This document shows, piece by piece, positions 1-7,164 of a stretch of DNA of 9,447 bases. Made by a program: the position numbers and the translations under genes. The notes beneath the pieces were generated by a model, which was not told where the DNA came from, made no database searches, and saw nothing but the letters and a program-made list of their open reading frames with translations. How positions within the stretch are numbered: the stretch's first letter is position 1; every line of letters begins with the position of its first letter. Source of the stretch: Actinomycetota bacterium (lineage in GTDB: Bacteria; Actinomycetota; Thermoleophilia; UBA2241); contig PKYM01000330.1 of assembly GCA_003132645.1 (NCBI GenBank), forward strand, positions 1 to 9,447, read 5' to 3'.

Positions 1-2393
1 AGCTCGGCCGCCTTGTCCGGGGCGCGCTCGCCGAGCCAGGCGTAGGCGTCGAGGGCGCGCTCGATGTTGTAGCGCGCCAGCACGTTGGTGTAGGCGTTGT
101 CGTCGACGCCCTCGTGGTACTCGTCGGGGCCCACGACCATCGGGATGTGGTAGCGCCCCAGCTCGTCGCGAGTTGCCCGCGAGACCCAGAAGCGGGCCGT
201 CTCGAGCAGCAGCTCGACGCCCATGCGCTCCAAAAACTCATCGTCGCCGGTGCACTTCCAGTACTCCCAGGTGGCCCAGCCGATGTCGGCCGAGATGTGG
301 TGTTCGAGCAGTCCCGAGAGAATGGGGATCATCTCGCCGCGGGGACCGATGCCGTACGGCGGCGTGGTCTCGATGCCCTTGTCGGCCGACTCCCAGGGAA
401 ACAGCGCCCCTTTGTGGCCCAGGTCGTGGGCCTTCTGGCGGGCGCCGTCGAGGTTGCGGTACCGGTAGGCCAGCAGCGTGCGGGCGGTCTCGGGATGCGT
501 GTAGATGAAGAACGGCACGAGGAAGATCTCGGTGTCCCAGAAGACGTGGTTGAAATACGACAGGCCCGACAGACCGCGGGCGCCGATCGAGACGCTCTCC
601 TTGTCGGGGTGAGCCGTCGACATCATGTGGTAGCTCGAAAAGCGCAGGGCGAGCTCGGCTTTCGGGTCGCCGCCGACCGACACGGCCGTGTCGGCCCAGC
701 GCGCGCGCCAGGCCTCGACGTGACGGCGCAGCAGCTCGTCGAATCCGGCGCGCTCGGCGAGCTCGAGGGTATCCAGGGCGCTTCTGGTCGCCGGCGGGCG
801 AGTCGGCGACGAGCGCACCACCGCGATGCGGTCGATCGTCGCCGGCTCGTCGCGGTCCAGCCGCCCGCCGATCACGTCGCGCGACTGCTCCAGGTACCGC
901 GTCACCGGCGAGCCGGGCGCCGGCTTGGTCGAGACCGCCAGCGTGTGGCCGCCGCCCTTGCGGCCCTTGGTGCGCGCCACGAAGCCGGTGCCGTCGAGCG
1001 AGGTCAACGAGGCTTCGTAGACCGGACCGCCGGCGTTCGACAGACCGACGCAGGCCTCCCACACCAGGCGCCCGCAGAAATCTTCGGGACTGGCTTCGGC
1101 GCGCAACACCATGACGGCGCGGTCGGCCAGCGAGGCAAAGCGCGCCGTGCGCACGCGCACCGTGCGCCCCACGCGGTCGCGCTGGCGCCAGTAGCGAAAG
1201 ACGATCCCCTGGCTCATGTCGAGCACTCGACGGTGTTCGAGGACCTCGCCGTTCATCAGGCTCAGGGGCATGCCCTCGACGAGCAGTCGCAGGCACAGCC
1301 AGTCGGGCGCCGCGACAGGCTCGCGGATGTGCAGAACGCCGGTGTCGTCGCCGAAGACGCCGGCGACGAAGGTTGCCGGCGTAGAGGCCGGCGAGCCCTC
1401 CTCGAGCGAACCGCGCGTGCCGCTCTCGCCGTTGGCCACAGTGAGCCAGGTCTCGACCTCGCGCTCGCGGAAGGGGTCGAAGCCGTCGACCTGGAACAGC
1501 CAGCCCGGATCGGTGTTGGGCACCGGGAAGCTCTCCAGGACACGGGCCTCGCGCAGCTCGATCTGCTCGTCCAGAAGCCCGATCACCGCTTCGCGGCCGC
1601 CGCCCAGATACTGCACGTGGCGCGGGGCGCCGTCGGCGCCCGGGCCGACGGCGGCAAAGGAAGCGTCGTGCAGCTCGGGGATCATCAGGCGCCACGCGGT
1701 GCCACCCTGGCCACTGTCGGGACCGAAGTCGTCGCCCACCACGAGCACCTCGCGGGCGTCGTAGTCGCGGTACTGCACGATCCACTGCAGCAGCCAGCGC
1801 ATGCTGTCGGCCGGGTCTGTCAAGGCGAACTCCAGGCGGTTGCCCCGCAGGCTGACGCGGGGCCGCGGCACGCCGGCGCCGTGGGCCAGGCGCATGGCGA
1901 GCTCGACGAGCTCGCCGGCTCCGGCGATGCCGGCCTCGGCGAGACGCGTCTCGAGAGCCTCGGCGGCCGCGGGCGCCGTCAGCGCGACGGTGCGCCGCCA
2001 GCGGTCGCGTTCGACAAGACGCGAGGCGAGGCCGCGGTCCGCAAGGTCGGCGCGCACGGCTTCGACAGCCCGCGTGAGCTGTTCGCCTTCGTCGACCGAC
2101 ACCAGGCGGCGATCGATCAGCCTGGGACCGGCCGGCCCCGAGACGTAGGCCTCGGCGCCGTCGGAGAGCAGCAGGAAGAGGCGGCCTTCGACATCGGGGC
2201 GCGCGCCGAGCTGAGGATCGACTACGTCGATCCCCGTGCGCGCCACCAGCGCCACATCGACGCCGAGCGAGGTCAGTCGCTCGATGCGGGCGCGCAACTC
2301 GGTGGGGGCGGCGGCGCCGTCAGGCGCCGCCGCCGCCCACTCCAGGCACAGCACGCGAAAGGCGTGGCCAAGGAGAGTCTTCGTCGAGTTCAC
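1..2393 (-). CDS. HAD-like/GH65 fusion protein, probable disaccharide phosphorylase (3' end outside window)
   Basis: Probable inverting phosphorylase that would split an alpha-linked glucose disaccharide (trehalose, maltose or kojibiose type) with phosphate into beta-glucose 1-phosphate and glucose. The exact substrate cannot be read from the sequence. About 798 residues are visible and the C-terminus is cut off by the left edge. Residues 1-275 resemble the HAD-like domain that precedes GH65 in some actinobacterial proteins: a GDDFGP motif is kept at 220-225, but the expected N-terminal DxD reads E18-W-A20. The GH65 N-terminal sandwich starts near W298 with DGFDPF and the ANGESGTRGSLEEG segment. 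The catalytic domain shows SYFNHVFWDTEIF around W619 and GPDEYHE, in which E758 is the expected catalytic acid. Start choice is uncertain: GTG 2393 lies 17 nt from GAGAGG. Alternatives in the same frame are a CTG at 2402 with better spacing and a GTG at 2411, and a TGA at 2417-2415 closes the frame. The gene lies downstream of htrA on the same strand but has its own candidate promoter. GH65 membership is firm; HAD activity is doubtful. Confidence 0.9.
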   Translation of the reverse strand, partial: MNSTKTLLGHAFRVLCLEWAAAAPDGAAAPTELRARIERLTSLGVDVALVARTGIDVVDPQLGARPDVEGRLFLLLSDGAEAYVSGPAGPRLIDRRLVSVDEGEQLTRAVEAVRADLADRGLASRLVERDRWRRTVALTAPAAAEALETRLAEAGIAGAGELVELAMRLAHGAGVPRPRVSLRGNRLEFALTDPADSMRWLLQWIVQYRDYDAREVLVVGDDFGPDSGQGGTAWRLMIPELHDASFAAVGPGADGAPRHVQYLGGGREAVIGLLDEQIELREARVLESFPVPNTDPGWLFQVDGFDPFREREVETWLTVANGESGTRGSLEEGSPASTPATFVAGVFGDDTGVLHIREPVAAPDWLCLRLLVEGMPLSLMNGEVLEHRRVLDMSQGIVFRYWRQRDRVGRTVRVRTARFASLADRAVMVLRAEASPEDFCGRLVWEACVGLSNAGGPVYEASLTSLDGTGFVARTKGRKGGGHTLAVSTKPAPGSPVTRYLEQSRDVIGGRLDRDEPATIDRIAVVRSSPTRPPATRSALDTLELAERAGFDELLRRHVEAWRARWADTAVSVGGDPKAELALRFSSYHMMSTAHPDKESVSIGARGLSGLSYFNHVFWDTEIFLVPFFIYTHPETARTLLAYRYRNLDGARQKAHDLGHKGALFPWESADKGIETTPPYGIGPRGEMIPILSGLLEHHISADIGWATWEYWKCTGDDEFLERMGVELLLETARFWVSRATRDELGRYHIPMVVGPDEYHEGVDDNAYTNVLARYNIERALDAYAWLGERAPDKAAE

Positions 2394-2411
2394 GGAAGCC
2401 AGCAGATGCAC

Positions 2412-2462
2412 CTCTCACAGTGGGAGTCAGGGCGGGTTTGTTCCCAACCCGCTACTATCGTA
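2412..2462 (-). promoter_or_regulatory. Candidate promoter and leader stem-loop of the GH65 gene
   Basis: Reading leftward, a TACGAT at 2462-2457 fits a -10 box, but no convincing -35 element is seen. Just after it, GCGGGTT (2452-2446) and AACCCGC (2438-2432) form a 7-bp stem with a 7-nt loop, which would sit at the 5' end of the transcript. Between this and the start codon, 2412-2426 is an imperfect odd-length palindrome (CTC-x-CAC-A-GTG-x-GAG) that could be a repressor operator. The stem is directly visible. The promoter and operator roles are guesses. Confidence 0.3.
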
Positions 2463-2518
2463 CGCCAGACCGAGTCCGGTCGGCGCAAACAGCGCGTGGA
2501 ACGACGCCGGCCCGCACT

Positions 2519-2539
2519 GCGCGGCGAGCTCGCCCGCGC
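2519..2539 (-). terminator. Possible weak terminator after htrA
   Basis: A GC-rich palindrome centred on GGCGAGCTCGCC (2523-2534) is flanked by GCGC on both sides with one bulged base. It lies about 45 nt past the htrA stop codon. It has no T-run on either strand, so intrinsic termination is uncertain. Such GC-rich stems are common by chance in DNA of this composition. Confidence 0.25.
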
Positions 2540-2572
2540 CGCGCCGGCCTCACCCGCCCGCGCCGGCCCCGA

Positions 2573-2588
2573 CCTTAGAACCTTAGAA
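2573..2588. repeat. 8-bp perfect tandem duplication spanning the htrA stop codon
   Basis: CCTTAGAA occurs twice in direct succession (2573-2580 and 2581-2588). On the coding strand this is TTCTAAGG twice, so the htrA stop TAA and the last Phe codon are copied once, out of frame, just downstream. It looks like a replication slippage event. Confidence 0.75.
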
Positions 2589-3791
2589 TACCGTCGGACG
2601 CGTGCCGAGCGTCACCTTGAGGGTCGTGGTCGACGACCCTCTGGTCACTGTCACCGTCACCTGGTCGCCGGGCTTGTGGCTCGTGATGAGCGTCGAGAGC
2701 TGCTCGTTGCTCGTCACCGCCTGGCCGTCGATCCTGGTGATGACGTCACCGCCGGTCACGTAGACCTGGTCCTGCAGCGTGACCTGCCGCTGACCGCCCC
2801 TGATGCCGGCCTTGGCGGCGGGGCTGCCGCTCTGCACGCTGGCGACGAGCACGCCGTCGCTGACTTTCAGGCCCAGCGCCTTGGCGACATCGGGTGAGAC
2901 CGTCTGGCCCGAGACGCCGAGCCACGCGTAGGCGACCTTGCCGTTCTTTTCAAGCTGGCTCATCACTGCTGCGGCGGTGTCGATGGGCACCGCGAAACCG
3001 AGGCCCTGGTTGCCGCCCGACTGCGAGGCGATCTGCTCGTTGATGCCGATCACCTTGCCGGACGAGTCGATCAGCGGACCGCCCGAGTTACCCTCGTTGA
3101 TGGCCGCGTCGGTCTGGATGCCGTTCGAGATCGTCGAGCCGTTCGGCGACTGCAGGTTGCGGTCGGTCGCCGAGACGATGCCCGAGGTCAGGGAGAAATC
3201 GAAGCCGAGCGGATTGCCGATGGCGACCACCGGCTCACCGACCTGAGCGCCGGCCGAGTTGCCCAGTGTGAGCGGATCGAGCGCCGGCGCCTTGGCCGGA
3301 TCGACCTTGAGCACCGCGACGTCGCTCGTCTCGTCGATGCCGACGATCTTGGCCGCGAGGCGCGTGGTCTGCGAGCCCTTGCCCTTGAAGACCACCGACA
3401 CGGCGCTCGCCGCCTGCCCGTTGGAGGAGACAACGTGCGCGTTGGTCAGGATGTAACCCTTGTCGGAGACGACGAATCCCGAGCCCAGTGCCTGAGACTG
3501 GCCACTCACCGGCCCGAACACGCCCTGGGTCGTCGTGTCCAGGGTGGAGACGACCTCGACCACGCCGGCCGAGTCCTTCTGATAGATCTGGGCCGGCGTC
3601 AGAGCGTCGCTCGAGATCGCGTTCGAGATCTCAGTCGTGCCGGTCGTGCCGGTCGCCGCCTGGGACTGCTCGACTACCGTGGTCTTCTGACCGACCGGCA
3701 GCACGCCGAAGGCCATCAGCGCCACCAGCGCCAGAGCGGTGACGGCGATGCCCAAGACGAAGACGATCGCGTGCGAGCGCACTTGTTTCAT
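2583..3791 (-). CDS. htrA: HtrA/DegP-like S1C serine protease with PDZ domain, membrane-anchored
   Basis: A 402-residue serine protease expected to act outside the cytoplasmic membrane in protein quality control. A short basic N-terminus is followed by one hydrophobic segment (about residues 8-33), a signal anchor with no clear cleavage site, then a Ser/Thr/Gln-rich linker to about residue 65. The trypsin-like domain carries the full triad: H119 in TNAHV, D157 in TSDVAVLKVD and S236 in GNSGGPLID. The PDZ domain covers about 288-395 (GVLVASVQSGSPAAKAGI, then GGDVITRIDG). Length and order are usual for bacterial S1C proteases with one PDZ. ATG 3791 is chosen because GGAGGAGG lies just upstream (3797-3806 region) and the anchor starts there; a longer frame to 3956 would run through the regulatory DNA. 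The gene is divergent from the two-component pair, similar in content to mycobacterial mprAB-pepD, and the repeat array at 3837-3876 suggests control by that pair. Confidence 0.93.
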   Translation of the reverse strand: MKQVRSHAIVFVLGIAVTALALVALMAFGVLPVGQKTTVVEQSQAATGTTGTTEISNAISSDALTPAQIYQKDSAGVVEVVSTLDTTTQGVFGPVSGQSQALGSGFVVSDKGYILTNAHVVSSNGQAASAVSVVFKGKGSQTTRLAAKIVGIDETSDVAVLKVDPAKAPALDPLTLGNSAGAQVGEPVVAIGNPLGFDFSLTSGIVSATDRNLQSPNGSTISNGIQTDAAINEGNSGGPLIDSSGKVIGINEQIASQSGGNQGLGFAVPIDTAAAVMSQLEKNGKVAYAWLGVSGQTVSPDVAKALGLKVSDGVLVASVQSGSPAAKAGIRGGQRQVTLQDQVYVTGGDVITRIDGQAVTSNEQLSTLITSHKPGDQVTVTVTRGSSTTTLKVTLGTRPTVF

Positions 3792-3821
3792 GATTGCTCC
3801 TCCTCCGCAGGGACCTCTCCG

Positions 3822-3827
3822 GTTGTA
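3822..3827 (-). promoter_or_regulatory. Candidate -10 box of htrA
   Basis: Reading leftward, TACAAC starts 9 nt after the last 7-bp element of the array at 3837-3876. The expected -35 position lies inside the array and does not resemble TTGACA, as at promoters that need an activator of the PhoB/OmpR family. Transcription would start near 3815, giving a leader of about 24 nt. Confidence 0.4.
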
Positions 3828-3836
3828 GCCTGCCGG

Positions 3837-3876
3837 GCTGTGAAGACGCTGTGCGAGCGCTGGGAGCGCTCTGAGA
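3837..3876 (-). promoter_or_regulatory. PhoP-box-like array of four 7-bp elements upstream of htrA
   Basis: On the htrA coding strand the elements are TCTCAGA (3876-3870), TCCCAGC (3865-3859), GCACAGC (3854-3848) and TCACAGC (3843-3837). Each is separated by exactly 4 nt, giving a strict 11-bp period. OmpR/PhoB-family regulators bind head-to-tail dimers on direct repeats with this spacing, and the M. tuberculosis PhoP box is TCACAGC-N4-TCACAGC. The element nearest htrA matches that half-site exactly. The likely ligand is the response regulator encoded at 4063-4755. Confidence 0.72.
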
Positions 3877-3930
3877 CTGTCGTGGCGCACCGGGCGCGTT
3901 TGCCCTTCGGCGCGATGATGCATACGAGAG

Positions 3931-3959
3931 CCACAGACGACTCTCAGCATCTCCACAGG
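3931..3959 (+). promoter_or_regulatory. PhoP-box-like array of three 7-bp elements upstream of the response regulator gene
   Basis: On the plus strand the elements are CCACAGA (3931-3937), TCTCAGC (3942-3948) and CCACAGG (3953-3959), each 4 nt apart and again with an 11-bp period. The orientation is opposite to the htrA array, so both arrays read the same way toward their own gene. A further TCCCAGA at 3974-3980 is 21 bp on, two helical turns, but overlaps the end of the -10 box and may be chance. The arrangement suggests autoregulation. Confidence 0.62.
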
Positions 3960-3968
3960 AAACGGTCG

Positions 3969-3974
3969 TACACT
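3969..3974 (+). promoter_or_regulatory. Candidate -10 box of the two-component operon
   Basis: TACACT begins 9 nt after the last element of the array at 3931-3959, the same spacing as at htrA. No good -35 hexamer is present. A start near 3981 would give a leader of about 80 nt before the TTG at 4063. Confidence 0.45.
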
Positions 3975-4062
3975 CCCAGACGGGATGATCGTGCGGAGCC
4001 GCGGCTAAGGCAGGAAGACGCCCGCGCGTCACGGGCCACGAGGGCTTTTGAGGAGGCGCACG

Positions 4063-4755
4063 TTGAGCGAGCACCCGAGGATCCTCGTCGTCGACGACGA
4101 GGAGAGCCTCACCGACCTGATCGGCCTGGCGCTGCGCTACGAGCAGTTCGAGGTCGACGTCGCCCACACGGCCAAGGCGGCCCTGCTGGCGCTGCCGGCC
4201 TTCCGCCCCGATCTCATCGTCTTGGACATCATGCTGCCCGACCTCGACGGTTTCGAGGTGGCGCGTCGCGTCGCGGCGGAGTCGCCCTCGACGCCCGTCC
4301 TGTTTCTCACCGCCCGCGACGGCACCGACGACAAGGTGCGCGGCCTGACGCTCGGCGGCGACGACTACATGACCAAGCCGTTCAGCCTCGAGGAGCTGGT
4401 CGCCCGCATCCGCGCCGTCCTGCGGCGCACGCAGCGCGACGACGACAGCCACCAGCGCCTGACCTACTCGGACCTCGAGATCGACGAGGACACCTACGAG
4501 GTGCGCCGTGGCGGCACGCTGGTCGAGCTGACCGCGACCGAATACAAGCTGCTGCGCTACCTCACGCTCAACCGCCGCCGGGTGCTGTCCAAGGCGCAGA
4601 TCCTGGATCACGTCTGGAACTACGACTTCGCCGGCGACGCCAACGTCGTCGAGATCTACATCAGCTACCTGCGCAAGAAGCTCAACCCGACCGGCCCGCC
4701 GCTCATCCACACCGTGCGCGGCTTCGGCTACTGCCTGCGAGACGCGCGGGGCTGA
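4063..4755 (+). CDS. OmpR/PhoB-family response regulator, PhoP-like DNA-binding domain
   Basis: A 230-residue transcription factor activated by phosphorylation. Receiver domain, residues 5-122: acidic pocket D11-D12, phosphoacceptor D55 in VLDIMLPDLDG, conserved T83 and K105 (TKPFS). Winged-helix domain, residues 133-227: the segment ILDHVWNYDFAGDANVVEIYISYLRKKL and the wing VRGFGY closely resemble mycobacterial PhoP as I recall it; TrcR-type regulators are the nearest alternative. The start chosen is TTG 4063, with AGGAGG at 4051-4056 and 6 nt spacing. An in-frame TTG at 4048 would put the ribosome site inside the gene. The kinase gene follows after 4 nt, so the two are co-transcribed. Three matching 11-bp repeat arrays in this window are its likely targets, including one upstream of itself. 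Confidence 0.95.
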   Translation: MSEHPRILVVDDEESLTDLIGLALRYEQFEVDVAHTAKAALLALPAFRPDLIVLDIMLPDLDGFEVARRVAAESPSTPVLFLTARDGTDDKVRGLTLGGDDYMTKPFSLEELVARIRAVLRRTQRDDDSHQRLTYSDLEIDEDTYEVRRGGTLVELTATEYKLLRYLTLNRRRVLSKAQILDHVWNYDFAGDANVVEIYISYLRKKLNPTGPPLIHTVRGFGYCLRDARG

Positions 4756-4759
4756 CACG

Positions 4760-6292
4760 ATGTCGCTGCGCCTGCGCCTGCTGTTCGCCCTCGTCGGACT
4801 GGTCGCGGTCGGCCTGCTCGTGGCCGACGGCGTGACCTACCTGTCGCTGCAGTCGTTCCTGCTCCAGCGCGTCGACCAGCAGCTCGAGGCGGCGCCCCTG
4901 CCGGTGCTGCGCGAGCTTGAGCGCCAGGGCTCGGGGCTGCCCGACAACTTCCCAGCACAGCCGTCCAGCGAGACAGCCTTCCTGCCGCCGGGCACGTACG
5001 GCTGCCTGATCAACAGCTCGGGGCAGATCCTCGCCCAGGTCACCTTCAGCTACGGCGGCAGCGCGCCGGTGCCGACCCTGCCCGCCGGCCTCTCCGCCAC
5101 CACGACCGCCGCCGGCGGCCAGACGACCCTGACACTGCCGGCCGCGGGTCATTCCTCGCTGCGCTTTCGGGCGCTGGCCACCCAGAAAGGCATCTCGCCC
5201 TACACTCTGATCGCCGCCGTGCCGTTGGCCGAGGTGACCCAGACCCAGCACCGCCTGCTGCTGGTCGAGGCCATCGTCACCCTCAGCGTGCTGTTCGGCC
5301 TGGGGCTGCTGGCCTGGTGGATCGTGCGCCGCGAGATGCGACCGCTCGACGACATGGCGGCCACCGCCGACGCGATCGCCGCCGGCGACCTGACGCGCCG
5401 TGTCGAGCGCGCCGACACGCGCACTGAGGTGGGCCGTCTGGGACTCGCCCTGAACGCCATGCTCGCCCAGATCGAGGGGGCGCTCACTCGCAGCCGCAAC
5501 TCCGAGAACGCCCTGCGGCGCTTCCTCGCCCAGGCGTCGCACGAGCTGCGCACGCCGCTCTCCTCCGTGCGCGGCTACGCCGAGCTGTTTCGCCGCGGCG
5601 CCAAGGAGCATCCCGAAGACCTGGACCTCGCCATGCGGCGCATCGAGCAGGAGGCGGCTCGCATGGGAGTCCTGGTCGAGGAGCTCCTGCTACTGGCCCG
5701 CCTCGACGAGGGCCGCTCGCTCGAGCGCCAGCCCGTCGATCTGACCCAGGTCGCGGCCGACGCCGTAGCCGACGCCAGGATCCTCGCCCCCGATCGCGAC
5801 GTCGAGCTGGAGCAGACCGGGCCGGCGGGCGTGCTGGGCGACGACAGCCGGCTGCGACAGGTCGTCACCAATCTCGTGATGAACGCCCTGCAGCACGCCG
5901 GCGCCGAAGCCAGCGTCGTGGTCAGCACGAGGTCAGTCGATGGCCAGGCCATCCTCGAGGTGGCAGACGACGGCGTCGGCATGCCGAGCGACGTGGCCGC
6001 CCGCGTCTTCGAGCCCTTCTACCGGCCCCCGGGCGCGCATGGTCACAGTGAAGGCACGTCCGGCCTCGGCCTGTCGATCGTCGCTGCCATCGCCGAGGCC
6101 CACGGCGGCACGGTCGATCTGCAGACAGCCCCCGGCCAGGGCGCGCGCTTCCGCGTGCGACTGCCGGCGGCGGCCCTCGCGGCGCCGCGCGACGTCCCGA
6201 CACCGCCCACGGAAGGCCCGGTGTCAGTCGCGCGCGGCGAGGACCGTGCACCCGAGGCGTCCAACGACGTTCAGGGGCCGATCCACTCCTGA
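4760..6292 (+). CDS. Membrane sensor histidine kinase, partner of the upstream response regulator
   Basis: A 510-residue HisKA-type kinase that should autophosphorylate and pass phosphate to D55 of the regulator encoded 4 nt upstream. Residues 7-30 and about 167-189 are membrane segments; 31-166 form an extracytoplasmic sensor of about 135 residues that I do not recognise, rich in Gly, Ser, Thr, Ala and Pro between 97 and 132. HAMP lies at about 187-240. The H-box is QASHELRTPLSSV with H261. The ATPase domain has an N-box with N371 and N375, DDGVGM at 403-408, the F-box EPFYR at 418-422, and GTSGLGLSI at 432-440. A Pro/Ala-rich tail of about 40 residues (471-510) follows the domain. The gene ends 30 bp from the stop of the convergent ABC ATPase gene. 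Family assignment is firm; the signal is unknown. Confidence 0.95.
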   Translation: MSLRLRLLFALVGLVAVGLLVADGVTYLSLQSFLLQRVDQQLEAAPLPVLRELERQGSGLPDNFPAQPSSETAFLPPGTYGCLINSSGQILAQVTFSYGGSAPVPTLPAGLSATTTAAGGQTTLTLPAAGHSSLRFRALATQKGISPYTLIAAVPLAEVTQTQHRLLLVEAIVTLSVLFGLGLLAWWIVRREMRPLDDMAATADAIAAGDLTRRVERADTRTEVGRLGLALNAMLAQIEGALTRSRNSENALRRFLAQASHELRTPLSSVRGYAELFRRGAKEHPEDLDLAMRRIEQEAARMGVLVEELLLLARLDEGRSLERQPVDLTQVAADAVADARILAPDRDVELEQTGPAGVLGDDSRLRQVVTNLVMNALQHAGAEASVVVSTRSVDGQAILEVADDGVGMPSDVAARVFEPFYRPPGAHGHSEGTSGLGLSIVAAIAEAHGGTVDLQTAPGQGARFRVRLPAAALAAPRDVPTPPTEGPVSVARGEDRAPEASNDVQGPIHS

Positions 6293-6322
6293 GCGGCCGC
6301 CCGGCTTGAGCAGCGGCCTGGG

Positions 6323-7069
<747 letters not shown>

Positions 7070-7107
7070 CAGTGTCTCCTCTGGGTAGGACTCTTCGGTC
7101 GGGACCG

Positions 7108-7164
7108 TCAGTCGACTCGGCGCATGCTCAGTCGACTCGGCGCACGCTCAATCGACTCGGCGCA
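7108..7164. repeat. Three tandem 20-bp repeats spanning the permease stop codon
   Basis: The 17-nt core TCA(G/A)TCGACTCGGCGCA starts at 7108, 7128 and 7148 with an exact 20-bp period; the cores differ at one base. The copy at 7148 is the end of the permease gene, encoding its LRRVD tail and stop. The two other copies fill much of the gap before the ATPase gene. Because 20 is not a multiple of three, the copies are not in frame with one another. Slippage duplication is the simplest origin. Confidence 0.85.

Noticed and set aside
238..1785. A 515-codon frame on the minus strand
   Set aside because: It is another frame of the GH65 gene, very rich in Arg and Ala and without recognisable motifs.
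2415..2421. A lone TCACAGT near the GH65 start as a fourth PhoP-like site
   Set aside because: No partner lies 11 bp away on either side and it is on the wrong strand relative to the GH65 gene, unlike the three arrays.
114..2897. A 927-codon open frame on the plus strand
   Set aside because: It is antisense to the GH65 gene and the end of htrA, crosses their boundary, has a biased Arg/Ala/Gly composition and shows no domain. The minus strand shows clear GH65 and PDZ motifs.
4048..4050. TTG 4048 as the start of the response regulator
   Set aside because: It has no ribosome site of its own, and AGGAGG (4051-4056) would lie inside the gene. TTG 4063 has the right spacing and gives the normal receiver N-terminus.
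3631..4758. A 375-codon minus-strand frame opposite the regulator gene
   Set aside because: It is antisense to a clear response regulator and runs through the divergent promoter region.
3435..4835. A 466-codon plus-strand frame over the regulatory region and regulator gene
   Set aside because: The regulator is encoded in another frame with all family motifs; this one is an artefact of GC-rich codon positions.
6295..6318. A terminator between the convergent kinase and ATPase genes
   Set aside because: Only a 6-bp GC stem (GGCCGC with GCGGCC) with a 12-nt loop and no T-run is present, which is expected by chance in such DNA.
7108..7164. A CRISPR-like repeat array
   Set aside because: The units are 20 bp with only 3 nt between cores, so there are no spacers, and one copy is coding sequence.
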